Shown piece by piece: positions 19,824 through 28,370 of a stretch of 49,730 nucleotides of DNA. Numbering within the stretch: the stretch's first letter is position 1; every line of letters starts with the position of its first letter. A program made the position numbers and the translations under genes. Below the pieces are notes generated by a model. The model was not told the origin of the DNA and did no database searches. It was given only the letters and a program-made list of their open reading frames with translations. The stretch lies in NCBI GenBank assembly GCA_014377015.1, contig JACMQL010000044.1, forward strand, positions 1 to 49,730, given 5' to 3'. Origin of the DNA: Actinomycetota bacterium. GTDB lineage: Bacteria; Actinomycetota; Actinomycetes; Nanopelagicales; Nanopelagicaceae.

Positions 19824-21479
19824 TTATTCGTAGAACTTCATTAATGGCGCATTGAAATCAGGATCGATACTCAGATTCTTAGCCTTACGGACCAAGGTTC
19901 GGATCGACGAGCCTGACAAAAATGCTCCAGTGTTCGCTGCAGAAACTAAGTTCTTCGCGACTACCAGATATTGAGCGGCAGTGAAGTTGCAGTGGTTAGT
20001 GCCTGGTGCAGCTGCTGTTGAAGTAATTGGTAGGCCAGTTATCGCGTCAAATGTTGTATATGACGCAGGTGTGGTGCTCCAGAGCGTTAACACCTTCTTC
20101 ATCGGTGAGGTGTATGAAAGTGTCTTCTTGTAATTTACGTACGCTTCTGCCTTTGCCGCTGCATACTGATCTGCATATGCGTTGACTAGGCGTTGGGTTG
20201 CGCCCGCAGGAGTAATTGGATCAGCAACGCCAGTCATGAAGATCGTTGGTACGTTGATCTTCCCGACGTTGGTGTGAAGCAAAGCCATCTTTGCCATTGC
20301 GGCTGGGCTACCCACGGCACGAGGCGCGCCGGGATTTGCAGCGTTAAGGGCTCCAAGAAGAGCATTGATCACAGTGTTGCCGAGAAGGGCCGCGTTGAAC
20401 ACGACCTTCTCATTTGCTACTCGAGCTGCGTAATCAGTCTTTGTGTTATCAAAGACTGCGCCGCCGGCTTGTTGTTCGACATCATGGGTAGCCAAGATGG
20501 CGAGCGCCCCAGCATTTGCACCATTCTCAAGAATTGCCAGCGCAGGGCTAACAGCCAATGGGAACGTCAATTTCAGTGGTCCAGGTGGGCCAGAGATTGA
20601 ATCGAAGTGTGCAGATTGCGTTGGAAGTCCAGCCATCAATCCAAGTAGCAAAAGTGCGCTACGCGAAGGAACTCCTGCGGCAGCCAAGGCTTTTCCAGTT
20701 GCGCTGGAGGTATCTGGCCAAGCACCGGAGGAGATTCCGGCTTGAAGTTTGCCAATGACAGTGAAGAATTTGACTAAATCACCCATCGCTTCGCCGTAGC
20801 CAGCGGCTCCTGCAGAATAATTTCCACCCTTGATTGATGGATCAAAGAGAACTTTCACGCCCCAGAGGAAATCCCCCGCTGCAGTGAGTTCGGCAGAAAT
20901 ATTGTCGGCCACACACATTGGAGCAACCGCATCAACTAGATCTGGGTGATTCTCGGCGAGATGTTGGGTGATCGCCCCACCGAGGGAGTCTCCCCATGCC
21001 GCAACCTTTCTGGTTGTTGGGAATTGAGCCTTGAATACACCGATAAGTTCGACGTTCGTGGCAATTGCGGAATCAAGATTCCACCCTTGACGGGCGAAGC
21101 CAGAACCAACAACTGCAAATCCATTGCTCAACAGATATGTGATTACGGATGTGTCTTTTCCACCCGGAAGTGGACCTGGCTGTGGTGTGTTGTTAACGAT
21201 GTAGCCACCGTAGCCAGGAATTCCTGCCGGGACGTTGACGTTAGGTCGATATCCGTGTGAATAAAGCACGACAGTCCCGTTGAAGTTTCCCGGCACCTTC
21301 ATTACGTAAGGAGCTCCATCGCTGGTAGCACCTCCGCAAGTATTGATTGCCTTGCCGCCATCACATGCTGGTGCTGCCGCATGTGCTGCGGTTGGAACTG
21401 CAACAACCATCATCGTTACTAGAGTGGTTGCAGAAAGTAGCGAAAGAATTCGCGACTTCTTAAGTGTCAGAGTTTTCAT
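19824..21479 (-). CDS. Secreted alpha/beta hydrolase
   Basis: This exported serine hydrolase has 551 residues. Residues 1-35 form a signal peptide ending AAHA. A complete catalytic triad is visible: S165 in GDSLGG, D420 in TGVADP and H496 in TNHCNF, with SHG (74-76) as oxyanion-hole region. The large lid/insert between residues 195 and 395 is alanine-rich. The exact activity (esterase, or a tripeptidyl-aminopeptidase-like enzyme) cannot be read from the sequence. The ATG shares an A with the stop of livK (TAATG), so it is translated together with the amino-acid-binding protein. A strong terminator follows. The context suggests it releases a small product that the Liv transporter imports. Confidence 0.85.
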   Translation of the reverse strand: MKTLTLKKSRILSLLSATTLVTMMVVAVPTAAHAAAPACDGGKAINTCGGATSDGAPYVMKVPGNFNGTVVLYSHGYRPNVNVPAGIPGYGGYIVNNTPQPGPLPGGKDTSVITYLLSNGFAVVGSGFARQGWNLDSAIATNVELIGVFKAQFPTTRKVAAWGDSLGGAITQHLAENHPDLVDAVAPMCVADNISAELTAAGDFLWGVKVLFDPSIKGGNYSAGAAGYGEAMGDLVKFFTVIGKLQAGISSGAWPDTSSATGKALAAAGVPSRSALLLLGLMAGLPTQSAHFDSISGPPGPLKLTFPLAVSPALAILENGANAGALAILATHDVEQQAGGAVFDNTKTDYAARVANEKVVFNAALLGNTVINALLGALNAANPGAPRAVGSPAAMAKMALLHTNVGKINVPTIFMTGVADPITPAGATQRLVNAYADQYAAAKAEAYVNYKKTLSYTSPMKKVLTLWSTTPASYTTFDAITGLPITSTAAAPGTNHCNFTAAQYLVVAKNLVSAANTGAFLSGSSIRTLVRKAKNLSIDPDFNAPLMKFYE

Positions 21480-22783
21480 TAGTTAGGCAGTCCCTTCGTT
21501 GGCATTGCAGGGCGCTTGTATGTTGACTTCACAACCGCGCCATTTGCAGAATCTGTTGTGTAAACGGTGTAAGCACCGCCGTTGGGCTTCAAGTCACCTG
21601 TTGGGCCATAAGTACCGAACCAGTAACCGGCGTAGCCCGTGTGGCTTGTCGCCGAGAAGTTCAACGGGGTCAAACCCGCGCTGGCAAACTTCGCACCGCT
21701 CTTCTCGATCGCCATGATCAACGATCTACGAGTCGGATTGGTGCCTGCTGCCTTGATGGCTTGAGCTGTGACGAATGCGGTGTTCATGCCAACGAGAACG
21801 TTGTTATCGAACACTGCATTGTTGTTGTACTTCTTGTTAATGTCTTGGAACAAGGCAACATATTCATCAGTTGTATCCGAAGTTGCGGGCAAGAAAGAAG
21901 CACCCGTTGCGTTGTAGAGGACTCCCGCAGGAACTCCCAGCGCCTTAATCGTGGTTGCATCTCCGCCGACTGAGCCGAGAATCCACTTCGGTCCATACTT
22001 AAGTACTGCTGCCGTTCCGAGAGCGGCACCTGTTGCGCTAGATACTCCGAAGAGCACGACAACTTCAGCACCTGCACCAGAAAGTTTTTGAATCCATGTC
22101 GCAGGAACCCCCGCAATACCTTGGGCCCCGCTTGCGTATGGAACCTTGATTGCAAAGTTGAGACCGGCTTGCTTGAATCCAGCGAGGGCGTCATCACCGA
22201 AGTCGTCATCCTGATACAGGAGACCGATCTTCTTATCTGGGAAGGTGTCCTTGATGTACTCCGCCATGATCTTTGCTTCCACAATGTAGGAAGGAAGAAT
22301 CGTGAACGTTGTTGGGTAGGCCTTCTTATTTGCAAATCCGCTGAAGCCAGTGTTTACAAAGAGAACAGGCACACGGCGTCTTCCGGGGTTGACGGAGGAG
22401 GCAACTGCTTTGTTGTTTGCAGTTCCGAGCGGAGAAAGAAGCGCAAAAACTTTGTCCCTGAGAAGGAGTTCGTTTGTCTTGGCTACTGCCAGAGTTGGAA
22501 CATATTGGTCATCCTTTGCAATCAACGTGATCTTGCGACCATTGATACCGCCGTTGGCATTGACGTAGTCAAAATATGCCTTAACCGCAGAAGGGATTTT
22601 GTTGTAGCCAGGAGAGGCTGTTCCTGTCATTGGCAAAGTCATGCCGAGTTTGATCTCGGTTGAACTCACTCCAACTTCCATTCGTGGCGAGAACGCCTGC
22701 GCGGGGATGGCTGAAAGAGTCAAGCCACCAGTCGCGAGCACTACGGAAGCGACGAGCAACTTCCGACGATTGTATCCGAACAT
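21479..22783 (-). CDS. livK: LivK-type periplasmic-binding protein of a branched-chain amino-acid ABC transporter
   Basis: This is an extracellular substrate-binding protein with the type I periplasmic-binding fold. The start is ATG 22781-22783 (434 residues), with GGAAGGA at good spacing upstream. A longer form would overlap livM. Residues 1-29 are a signal peptide (RRKLLVASVVLATGG...IPAQA) without a lipobox cysteine. The body reads IKLGMTLPMTGTAS, VNANGGINGRKITLIAKDDQY and KKIGLLYQDDDFGDDAL, all typical of the LivK/amide-binding family. Ligands of such proteins range from Leu/Ile/Val to urea, amides or aromatic acids. It is the last transport gene of livG-F-H-M-K. Confidence 0.92.
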   Translation of the reverse strand: MFGYNRRKLLVASVVLATGGLTLSAIPAQAFSPRMEVGVSSTEIKLGMTLPMTGTASPGYNKIPSAVKAYFDYVNANGGINGRKITLIAKDDQYVPTLAVAKTNELLLRDKVFALLSPLGTANNKAVASSVNPGRRRVPVLFVNTGFSGFANKKAYPTTFTILPSYIVEAKIMAEYIKDTFPDKKIGLLYQDDDFGDDALAGFKQAGLNFAIKVPYASGAQGIAGVPATWIQKLSGAGAEVVVLFGVSSATGAALGTAAVLKYGPKWILGSVGGDATTIKALGVPAGVLYNATGASFLPATSDTTDEYVALFQDINKKYNNNAVFDNNVLVGMNTAFVTAQAIKAAGTNPTRRSLIMAIEKSGAKFASAGLTPLNFSATSHTGYAGYWFGTYGPTGDLKPNGGAYTVYTTDSANGAVVKSTYKRPAMPTKGLPN

Positions 22784-22817
22784 GTATTTCCTTCCATCGA
22801 GAATTGGGCTTGCCCAG

Positions 22818-23819
22818 TTACCGATGAGTATTCGCACTCTTTCGAATACGAGAAGCCCGCCATTGCTCTACTGGTCCATTAGGAACTAACAGGACCACCA
22901 AGATCAACAACGCACTCACCAAGATGCCAGGCAAGTTCGTGGCCACACTCTCGGAAGCCGCGATGCGATTGGCGATCACATCGGCGATTTCTGGAGTTGC
23001 GACCAGTGTCAGTGCCCCAATCATGACTCCTGGAAGGGTACTTACGCCAGAGAGAACCGCCCCCGTTAGCAAAGAAAATGAGAGGGCCAGCGGGAAGGCG
23101 CTCGGTGAGACTGTGCTGATAGTCATGGCCAGCAGGGCTCCCGCCAGGCCGGCCAAGCCCGAACTCACCGTAAACGCCAGCGTCTTGGAGCGCCCGATAT
23201 GGATTCCACAGAGTTCGGCAGCGACCTCATTGCCCCGAATGGCCCGCCACGTACGCCCATAGCGCGATCGGAGCAGGTTTTGCAGCCACCAGATGGAGAT
23301 TAAGGCGCTCAGACCGGCAATCCAGAAATACCACTTATATTGCGTAAAATCCGGTCCCAAACTTTCTGGGGGGAACCCCACATCAAAGAGCAGTCCCTGC
23401 TCGCCGCCCAGAATCGTAAACTGATTGGCGATCGATGGAAGTCCTACCGCCAGAGCCAAAGTCGTGCCCGCCAAATAAGGACCGGAAAGTCGAGCGGCGG
23501 CCGTTCCGAGGATTGCGCCCGCGGCGCCCGCGGCTAGCACGCCAATTCCAAAACAGATCCAAATAGGTGCACCAAAATGTTCATGAGACAGCGCAGCCGC
23601 ATATCCACCAATTGCCATCAACGCACCATGGCCGAGTGAGACCTGACCCGAATAACCGGTGAGCAAAATAAGAGAGGAGATCGCAACCACATACATCGCA
23701 AGGGTTGCACCTTGGTAAACCCGCAACTCATCGACTCGATTACTCAACAAAAAGAAGAAGACTCCAATAGCGACAAAGAAAAGCAAGCGAGTTGCGTTCG
23801 TACTTTTTATTTTATGCAC
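22818..23819 (-). CDS. livM: LivM, ABC transporter permease
   Basis: This is the second inner-membrane permease of the branched-chain amino-acid transporter, with around nine transmembrane segments. TGYSGQVSLGHGALMAIGGYAAA is the LivM signature. SRYGRTWRAIRGNEVAAELCGIHIGRSKTLAF carries the EAA-type coupling helix. The start is set at GTG 23817-23819 (333 residues) because GAGG lies five bases upstream. A TTG seven codons earlier lacks a Shine-Dalgarno. It overlaps the livH stop by eight bases. Confidence 0.94.
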   Translation of the reverse strand: MHKIKSTNATRLLFFVAIGVFFFLLSNRVDELRVYQGATLAMYVVAISSLILLTGYSGQVSLGHGALMAIGGYAAALSHEHFGAPIWICFGIGVLAAGAAGAILGTAAARLSGPYLAGTTLALAVGLPSIANQFTILGGEQGLLFDVGFPPESLGPDFTQYKWYFWIAGLSALISIWWLQNLLRSRYGRTWRAIRGNEVAAELCGIHIGRSKTLAFTVSSGLAGLAGALLAMTISTVSPSAFPLALSFSLLTGAVLSGVSTLPGVMIGALTLVATPEIADVIANRIAASESVATNLPGILVSALLILVVLLVPNGPVEQWRASRIRKSANTHR

Positions 23820-24720
23820 GGCGTCCTCGCTTTGCTCCAATAATTCCTTGTGGCCTAATGAGCAACACCAGGATCAACAATACAAAAGCAGTTATGAAAA
23901 CAAGTGACCCGCTTATATACGTTAGAACAAATGCCAGCACTAATCCGAGAAGAAGAGCACCAAGCACGGCTCCGATCAAACTTTCCAGCCCCCCGATGAC
24001 CGCTGCAATAAATCCAAAAACTAACAAGAGACTGAAGTCCAACGAATCCGGAGAGAAAGAACCATTGCCGTTTGGCGTCTGCAACATTCCTGCCGCCGCG
24101 CCCGCCGCGCCCGCAATTGCCCAACCAAGTGTTCGAATGCGATCAACTCTGACACCCGCCAATCGCGCAATCTCTGGAGAAAATGCCGCAGCGCGAAGGG
24201 AAAGCCCTAGGTTTGTCTTTGCAAACAGAATCGATAACGCGATCATCAGAATTATGGAGGTGGAGACAATCACTAGCTTTAAAGGAGAGAAAGCCAACGT
24301 ATGACCCGCGACCGTATAACCAACGTTTGAAACGGGAGGACGAATAATCACATCTTGATTGCCTACGAATAATCCAAGTCCGGCACGAATAAGTCCCAGC
24401 AATCCAAGCGTAGCAATGATCGGTGCTACTCCAGCAATCGGTCCGTGTGAAACTCTTCTAAATAAAGTTCGCATCAAAACGGCATCAATAAATGCACCAA
24501 TCAGCGCCCCAGCCAACATGGACACAATTAGCGCCAGCCAGAATGAATTGAATTGTTGAATACAGGCGTAGCCGACATAAGTCGATAGAAGTGCCTGACC
24601 TGCTTGCGCGAAATTCACCACTCTTGTGCTGCGCCACACCAAGACGAGGGCGATAGCCATCAAAGAATAAATCGCTCCGGAAGTGATTCCGATGAGGACG
24701 GTATTAATAAATGTGTACAT
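23812..24720 (-). CDS. livH: LivH, ABC transporter permease
   Basis: This is the first inner-membrane permease of the Liv system, with 302 residues and about eight hydrophobic segments. It begins with the typical GITSGAIYSLMAIALVLVWRSTRVVNFAQAG. The coupling region is LGLSLRAAAFSPEIARLAGVRVDRIRTLGWAIAG, and it ends LLIRPQGIIG. GAGGG stands six bases before the ATG. It is co-transcribed with livF upstream and livM downstream. Confidence 0.95.
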   Translation of the reverse strand: MYTFINTVLIGITSGAIYSLMAIALVLVWRSTRVVNFAQAGQALLSTYVGYACIQQFNSFWLALIVSMLAGALIGAFIDAVLMRTLFRRVSHGPIAGVAPIIATLGLLGLIRAGLGLFVGNQDVIIRPPVSNVGYTVAGHTLAFSPLKLVIVSTSIILMIALSILFAKTNLGLSLRAAAFSPEIARLAGVRVDRIRTLGWAIAGAAGAAAGMLQTPNGNGSFSPDSLDFSLLLVFGFIAAVIGGLESLIGAVLGALLLGLVLAFVLTYISGSLVFITAFVLLILVLLIRPQGIIGAKRGRRA

Positions 24721-24729
24721 AGCCGTCCC

Positions 24730-25440
24730 TCAATAACCTAAGTAAGCAGAGCGGACTTTGGAATCTGCTACCAGATCTTTGGCAGACCCTTGAGCGGCAA
24801 TTGCACCTAGATGCAAAACGATTCCCTTATCAGCGATCTTGAGCGCACTCATGGCATTTTGCTCGACCAAAATCACTGTGAGTTTCATAGATGCCGCGAG
24901 TTCACGAATACTCTGGAAAATTTGCGCGACCACCAATGGCGCCAGTCCAAGGGATGGCTCATCGAGGAGCAGGAGATGAGGACGGGACATAATCGCGCGC
25001 CCAATCGCCAGCATTTGTCTTTCTCCGCCCGAGAGAGTGTCTGCCGGTTGCGCAATGCGCTCTGCTAACCGCGGAAACACTTCGAGAACGTCCTGACGTG
25101 TCTGCTGCGCCTCTGCGGGGTTCCTTCGCCATATCGCCCCGAGGGTGAGATTTTCTCTAACACTCAATTCTGGAATCACCGATTTACCCTCAGATACATG
25201 CGAAATTCCGCGGCGCACAAGAAGTTCGGGTTTTGTGTGCAGGATCTCCTTACCGTTCCACTTTGCTGATCCCGACACAGATCTGTTCAATCCCGACAGC
25301 GCGCGAAGCAAAGTTGTTTTTCCCGCGCCGTTTGCACCGACGACCGCAACCATTTCTCCGACCTCTACTTCAAAGGTAACGGAGTTGATGGCGCGAATTG
25401 CACCGTGATGAACGCTGAGATCGGTAACAATCAAACTCAC
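24730..25440 (-). CDS. livF: LivF, ABC transporter ATP-binding protein
   Basis: This ATPase of the Liv transporter has 236 residues. Motifs are Walker A GANGAGKTT, Q-loop region HVSEGKSVIPELSVREN, signature LSGGERQMLAIGRA, Walker B LLLLDEPSLGL and switch histidine region VILVEQNAMSAL. All are canonical, in contrast to its partner LivG. The GTG start overlaps the livG stop (GTGA). Confidence 0.96.
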   Translation of the reverse strand: MSLIVTDLSVHHGAIRAINSVTFEVEVGEMVAVVGANGAGKTTLLRALSGLNRSVSGSAKWNGKEILHTKPELLVRRGISHVSEGKSVIPELSVRENLTLGAIWRRNPAEAQQTRQDVLEVFPRLAERIAQPADTLSGGERQMLAIGRAIMSRPHLLLLDEPSLGLAPLVVAQIFQSIRELAASMKLTVILVEQNAMSALKIADKGIVLHLGAIAAQGSAKDLVADSKVRSAYLGY

Positions 25441-26201
25441 TGAACATCAGCCCCTAAATAAGCCGCAATAACAGCTGGGTCACGGCGCACTTTCTCGGCA
25501 GTGCCACTTGAGATCACTTCTCCAAAATTAAGAACATAAAGTCGATCACACACTGACATGACAACATCCATGTGATGCTCGACAAGCAATACCGAGCATT
25601 GCAGTTTTAAATTATGAATCAATCCGTTCATCCAGGCTATATCTTCCGCACCTAAGCCGCCCGCCGGTTCGTCAAGCATCAGAATTTTCGGCTCGCTCAC
25701 TAAGGCACGAGCGATCGAAACTCGCTTGGTGTCAGGATAAGAAAGACTGTCGGCACGTCGGTGCGCCAAGCCTGTTGCATACACCCTTTCGAGGGCAAGC
25801 ATTGCCCTGCCGTGTAATTTGCTTTCGTCCTTGCTTCTTCCAAAAATTGCAGAGATGAATCCGGAGTTCGAAAATTTCTGAGCTCCGAGCATCACGTTTT
25901 CGACAACAGTCAAATCTGGAAAAAGTCCTACGCCTTGCAAAGTGCGCGCTACTCCCAATTTCGCCAGTTCATGCGTTCGCGGCCAAGAGTGGCCCACTCC
26001 ATTAAGCGTCAAAGTACCTTCATTTGGGGTCACGATTCCGCACAACGCGTTAAATAAAGTTGATTTACCAGCTCCGTTTGGGCCAATTACTCCAACAACT
26101 TCTTGGCTATATAAATCGAGATAGACATCCCGCAGCGCATGCAGTCCCCCGAAATCGACGGAGAGTTTCTCAACTGCAAGCAGAGCCGACGGTGATGTCA
26201 C
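25437..26201 (-). CDS. livG: LivG-like ABC transporter ATP-binding protein with an atypical signature motif
   Basis: This is the second ATPase of the Liv transporter (254 residues). Walker A GPNGAGKST, the LivG-type ARTLQGVGLFPDLTVVENVMLG, Walker B ILMLDEPAGGL and the H-loop VLLVEHHMDVV are intact. The signature motif, normally LxxGxQRxLEIARAL in LivG, reads LSYPDTKRVSIARAL, so both the conserved glycine and the glutamine are missing. This suggests one degenerate ATPase site in the LivF/LivG heterodimer. The GTG start follows the alr stop by two bases, so alr and the transporter are on one transcript. Confidence 0.9.
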   Translation of the reverse strand: MTSPSALLAVEKLSVDFGGLHALRDVYLDLYSQEVVGVIGPNGAGKSTLFNALCGIVTPNEGTLTLNGVGHSWPRTHELAKLGVARTLQGVGLFPDLTVVENVMLGAQKFSNSGFISAIFGRSKDESKLHGRAMLALERVYATGLAHRRADSLSYPDTKRVSIARALVSEPKILMLDEPAGGLGAEDIAWMNGLIHNLKLQCSVLLVEHHMDVVMSVCDRLYVLNFGEVISSGTAEKVRRDPAVIAAYLGADVQ

Positions 26202-26203
26202 TA

Positions 26204-27343
26204 TTAAACCGATCTCGAAATCGTCGAATACACGCGCGGAACTCGCGAACCAATTCGCGTAACAACCTCATAGTTGATGCTTTGACTGGCGGCGCCCCAT
26301 TCATCGGCGGAATACTCACCACTACTGCCGGGTCCAAATACCGTCACCCAGTCACCGGCCCGCGCAGGTGAATCCTTGCCGAGATCAACCACAAACTGGT
26401 CCATTGAGATACGTCCGATAACTTCCGCACGAGAGCCATGCACGAATACTCCGGCTCCTTGGGCGATGCGGGGAATCCCGTCTGCATAACCCATTGCCAC
26501 AATCCCGAGTCTAGTGTCGACAGTTGTTTTTCCTACCGCTCCGTACCCCACCTCAGTCCCTGCGTCGACAGTTTTGACGAGATGCAATTTTGCGCGAAGT
26601 GTCATAGCTGGACGTAAACCAAGTGACTGCGAACTGCCGAGATGTTCAATGTTAGGTGTCAATCCGTACATTGCAATGCCGGTCCGCACGAGGTCGAAGT
26701 GGGAGGATGCATCTGCCAACGTTGCGGCTGAATTTGAAAGATGAGAGATCGTCGGCACGATTCCGATGCGGTTTAGATCATCCTGCATTTCGACAAACCG
26801 TTTCAACTGGCGCGCATTTTGTCCTTGCCCGGGTTCGTCGGCGCGTGCAAAGTGTGAAAACAGTCCAATCACTTCGACTTCAGAGAACCAGGAAACGTCA
26901 CTTAGCAAGAAGTCAAGAAACTCATCCCACTCATCCAAAAAGCCGCCGCGCGTCATGCCTGTATCCAATTCAATATGTATACGTGCGCGCTTGCCGGTGC
27001 TGCGACTTGCCTGTCGAATCTCATCGAAGATTGCGCGCGAGGGCACTGCCAAATCGATTTCGTGTTCAATAGCCCGTACAAAATCGGAGGATGGCGGTAC
27101 CAACCAGGCCAATATCGGCTCAGTAATTTCCGCCGTTCGAAGTGCCAGTGCCTCCTCCAGCAAGGCAACACCGAGCCATGCCGCACCAGCATTCACTGCA
27201 GTTCGGGCAACAGGAATCAGTCCGTGTCCGTAAGCATCTGCTTTGACAACAGCCATCACTGGTACGTCCGCGACGCTAATCAATTGTCTGACATTAAATG
27301 CGATTGCCGAAAGGTCGATCTCTGCCTGCGCGCGATATTCCAT
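26204..27343 (-). CDS. alr: Alanine racemase
   Basis: This PLP enzyme makes D-alanine for peptidoglycan. It has 379 residues. The PLP lysine is K34 in AVVKADAYGHG. The second catalytic region HIELDTGMTRGGF is present, and the C-terminal domain contains GYADGIPR and the tyrosine-containing EVGYGAVGKT. The ATG shares an A with the acpS stop (TAATG). The nnrD gene often found between acpS and alr in actinobacteria is absent. The livG gene begins two bases after alr, an unusual coupling. Confidence 0.96.
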   Translation of the reverse strand: MEYRAQAEIDLSAIAFNVRQLISVADVPVMAVVKADAYGHGLIPVARTAVNAGAAWLGVALLEEALALRTAEITEPILAWLVPPSSDFVRAIEHEIDLAVPSRAIFDEIRQASRSTGKRARIHIELDTGMTRGGFLDEWDEFLDFLLSDVSWFSEVEVIGLFSHFARADEPGQGQNARQLKRFVEMQDDLNRIGIVPTISHLSNSAATLADASSHFDLVRTGIAMYGLTPNIEHLGSSQSLGLRPAMTLRAKLHLVKTVDAGTEVGYGAVGKTTVDTRLGIVAMGYADGIPRIAQGAGVFVHGSRAEVIGRISMDQFVVDLGKDSPARAGDWVTVFGPGSSGEYSADEWGAASQSINYEVVTRIGSRVPRVYSTISRSV

Positions 27344-27687
27344 TAAACCCGCTCGACAATCACGATTGCAGAAGCGATCCCCGCGTCATGTGAAATTGAA
27401 AGGTGCACGACAGACCCGTCGACTAGATCAGCAATTCCACCGCGGAATATAAACTCTGGCTTGCCTGACTCATGATTTACGACCTCTGCATCGAGCCAGA
27501 GCAAACTTTTTCCGGCATTTAACGCTTTCGCCAAAGCTTCCTTTGCGGCAAATCGTGCTGCTTGCGACGAAATCGATAGTTCGCGTTCTTTAGGTGTGAA
27601 CAGGCGTTCAGCCAGCGCTGGGGTGCGCCTTAAAGATTCTGTAAATCTTTCGATATCAACAACATCAATTCCGACGCCTTCTATCAT
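27343..27687 (-). CDS. acpS: Holo-[acyl-carrier-protein] synthase
   Basis: AcpS attaches 4'-phosphopantetheine to acyl carrier protein. It has 114 residues. [11 protein letters not shown] provides the Mg2+-binding aspartate and [13 protein letters not shown] the second acidic motif. [20 protein letters not shown] is the C-terminal core. It has no Shine-Dalgarno. A TAGTAT hexamer (minus strand, about 27694-27699) six bases before the ATG could support a leaderless mRNA, or it is read from the PAP2 gene 14 bases upstream. Confidence 0.95.
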   Translation of the reverse strand: MIEGVGIDVVDIERFTESLRRTPALAERLFTPKERELSISSQAARFAAKEALAKALNAGKSLLWLDAEVVNHESGKPEFIFRGGIADLVDGSVVHLSISHDAGIASAIVIVERV

Positions 27688-27701
27688 GGCCCAATACTAA
27701 G

Positions 27702-28370
27702 TCAGGAACGTTGACTTACTGAAGGAAAATATCGATCAATCGCAATTATTGCCACTAAGAGCGAACCCCCAAGGAATAATCCTCCCAATAGATCAGTCAC
27801 CCAGTGGGTATCGCGAAAGAGCGATACCGCGCACACAGAAAGAGATATGCCCGTCACGATCGAAGCGAGCAAGCGACCATGAAAAACCTCGCCATGGGAG
27901 TAGCGATAAATCAAATAGGCAAGAACTCCCCACGTCACTAGCGCGTTAGATGCATGACCGCTCGGGTATGACAATCCACCCGCATAAAGTAAATCAACGT
28001 TCAGGCTGGGCTTGGTGCGACCAATAACCAACTTAGAAACGCCGACAAAAAGATTCAGCGAGAGAAGTGAGATCGCCGCCAAATTAAGCGGGCGCCATGA
28101 TTTGAATCTTCGAGAAATAATGACGGCGGCAATAAGTAGCACCACTGCGGTAAATCCTCGCAAGCCGAGATCATCAATTCTTCTGAGTATGAAGTCGATC
28201 CAGGAAGCGAAGTTGGGTCGCCTTGCTTGCGAAATTGTCGCGTCTAGATCACTCAGCGGGCCGCGTGACATTACTTGCTGAGTGACAAGAAGAAACCCTA
28301 CAAAAAGTATTCCCGACCAGCGAATCGCGCGAACCATTTGGTTGCGACGCGTGAGTAGCGTTTGCGACAT
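27702..28370 (-). CDS. PAP2-superfamily membrane phosphatase
   Basis: This integral membrane phosphatase of the type 2 phosphatidic-acid phosphatase family has 222 residues and five or six hydrophobic segments. The three phosphatase motifs are readable: KLVIGRTKPS, LSYPSGHASNAL and SLFRDTHWVTDLLGG, with the catalytic histidines in PSGH and DTHW. Candidate substrates are undecaprenyl pyrophosphate or phosphatidic/polyprenyl phosphates. Location directly after glmS (TAG followed immediately by ATG) hints at cell-wall lipid-carrier recycling, which is inference. Confidence 0.88.
   Translation of the reverse strand: MSQTLLTRRNQMVRAIRWSGILFVGFLLVTQQVMSRGPLSDLDATISQARRPNFASWIDFILRRIDDLGLRGFTAVVLLIAAVIISRRFKSWRPLNLAAISLLSLNLFVGVSKLVIGRTKPSLNVDLLYAGGLSYPSGHASNALVTWGVLAYLIYRYSHGEVFHGRLLASIVTGISLSVCAVSLFRDTHWVTDLLGGLFLGGSLLVAIIAIDRYFPSVSQRS

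Noticed and set aside
22088-22663. A 191-codon plus-strand open frame opposite livK
   Set aside because: The protein is low in recognisable patterns and the minus-strand livK reading is a clear family member over the same bases.
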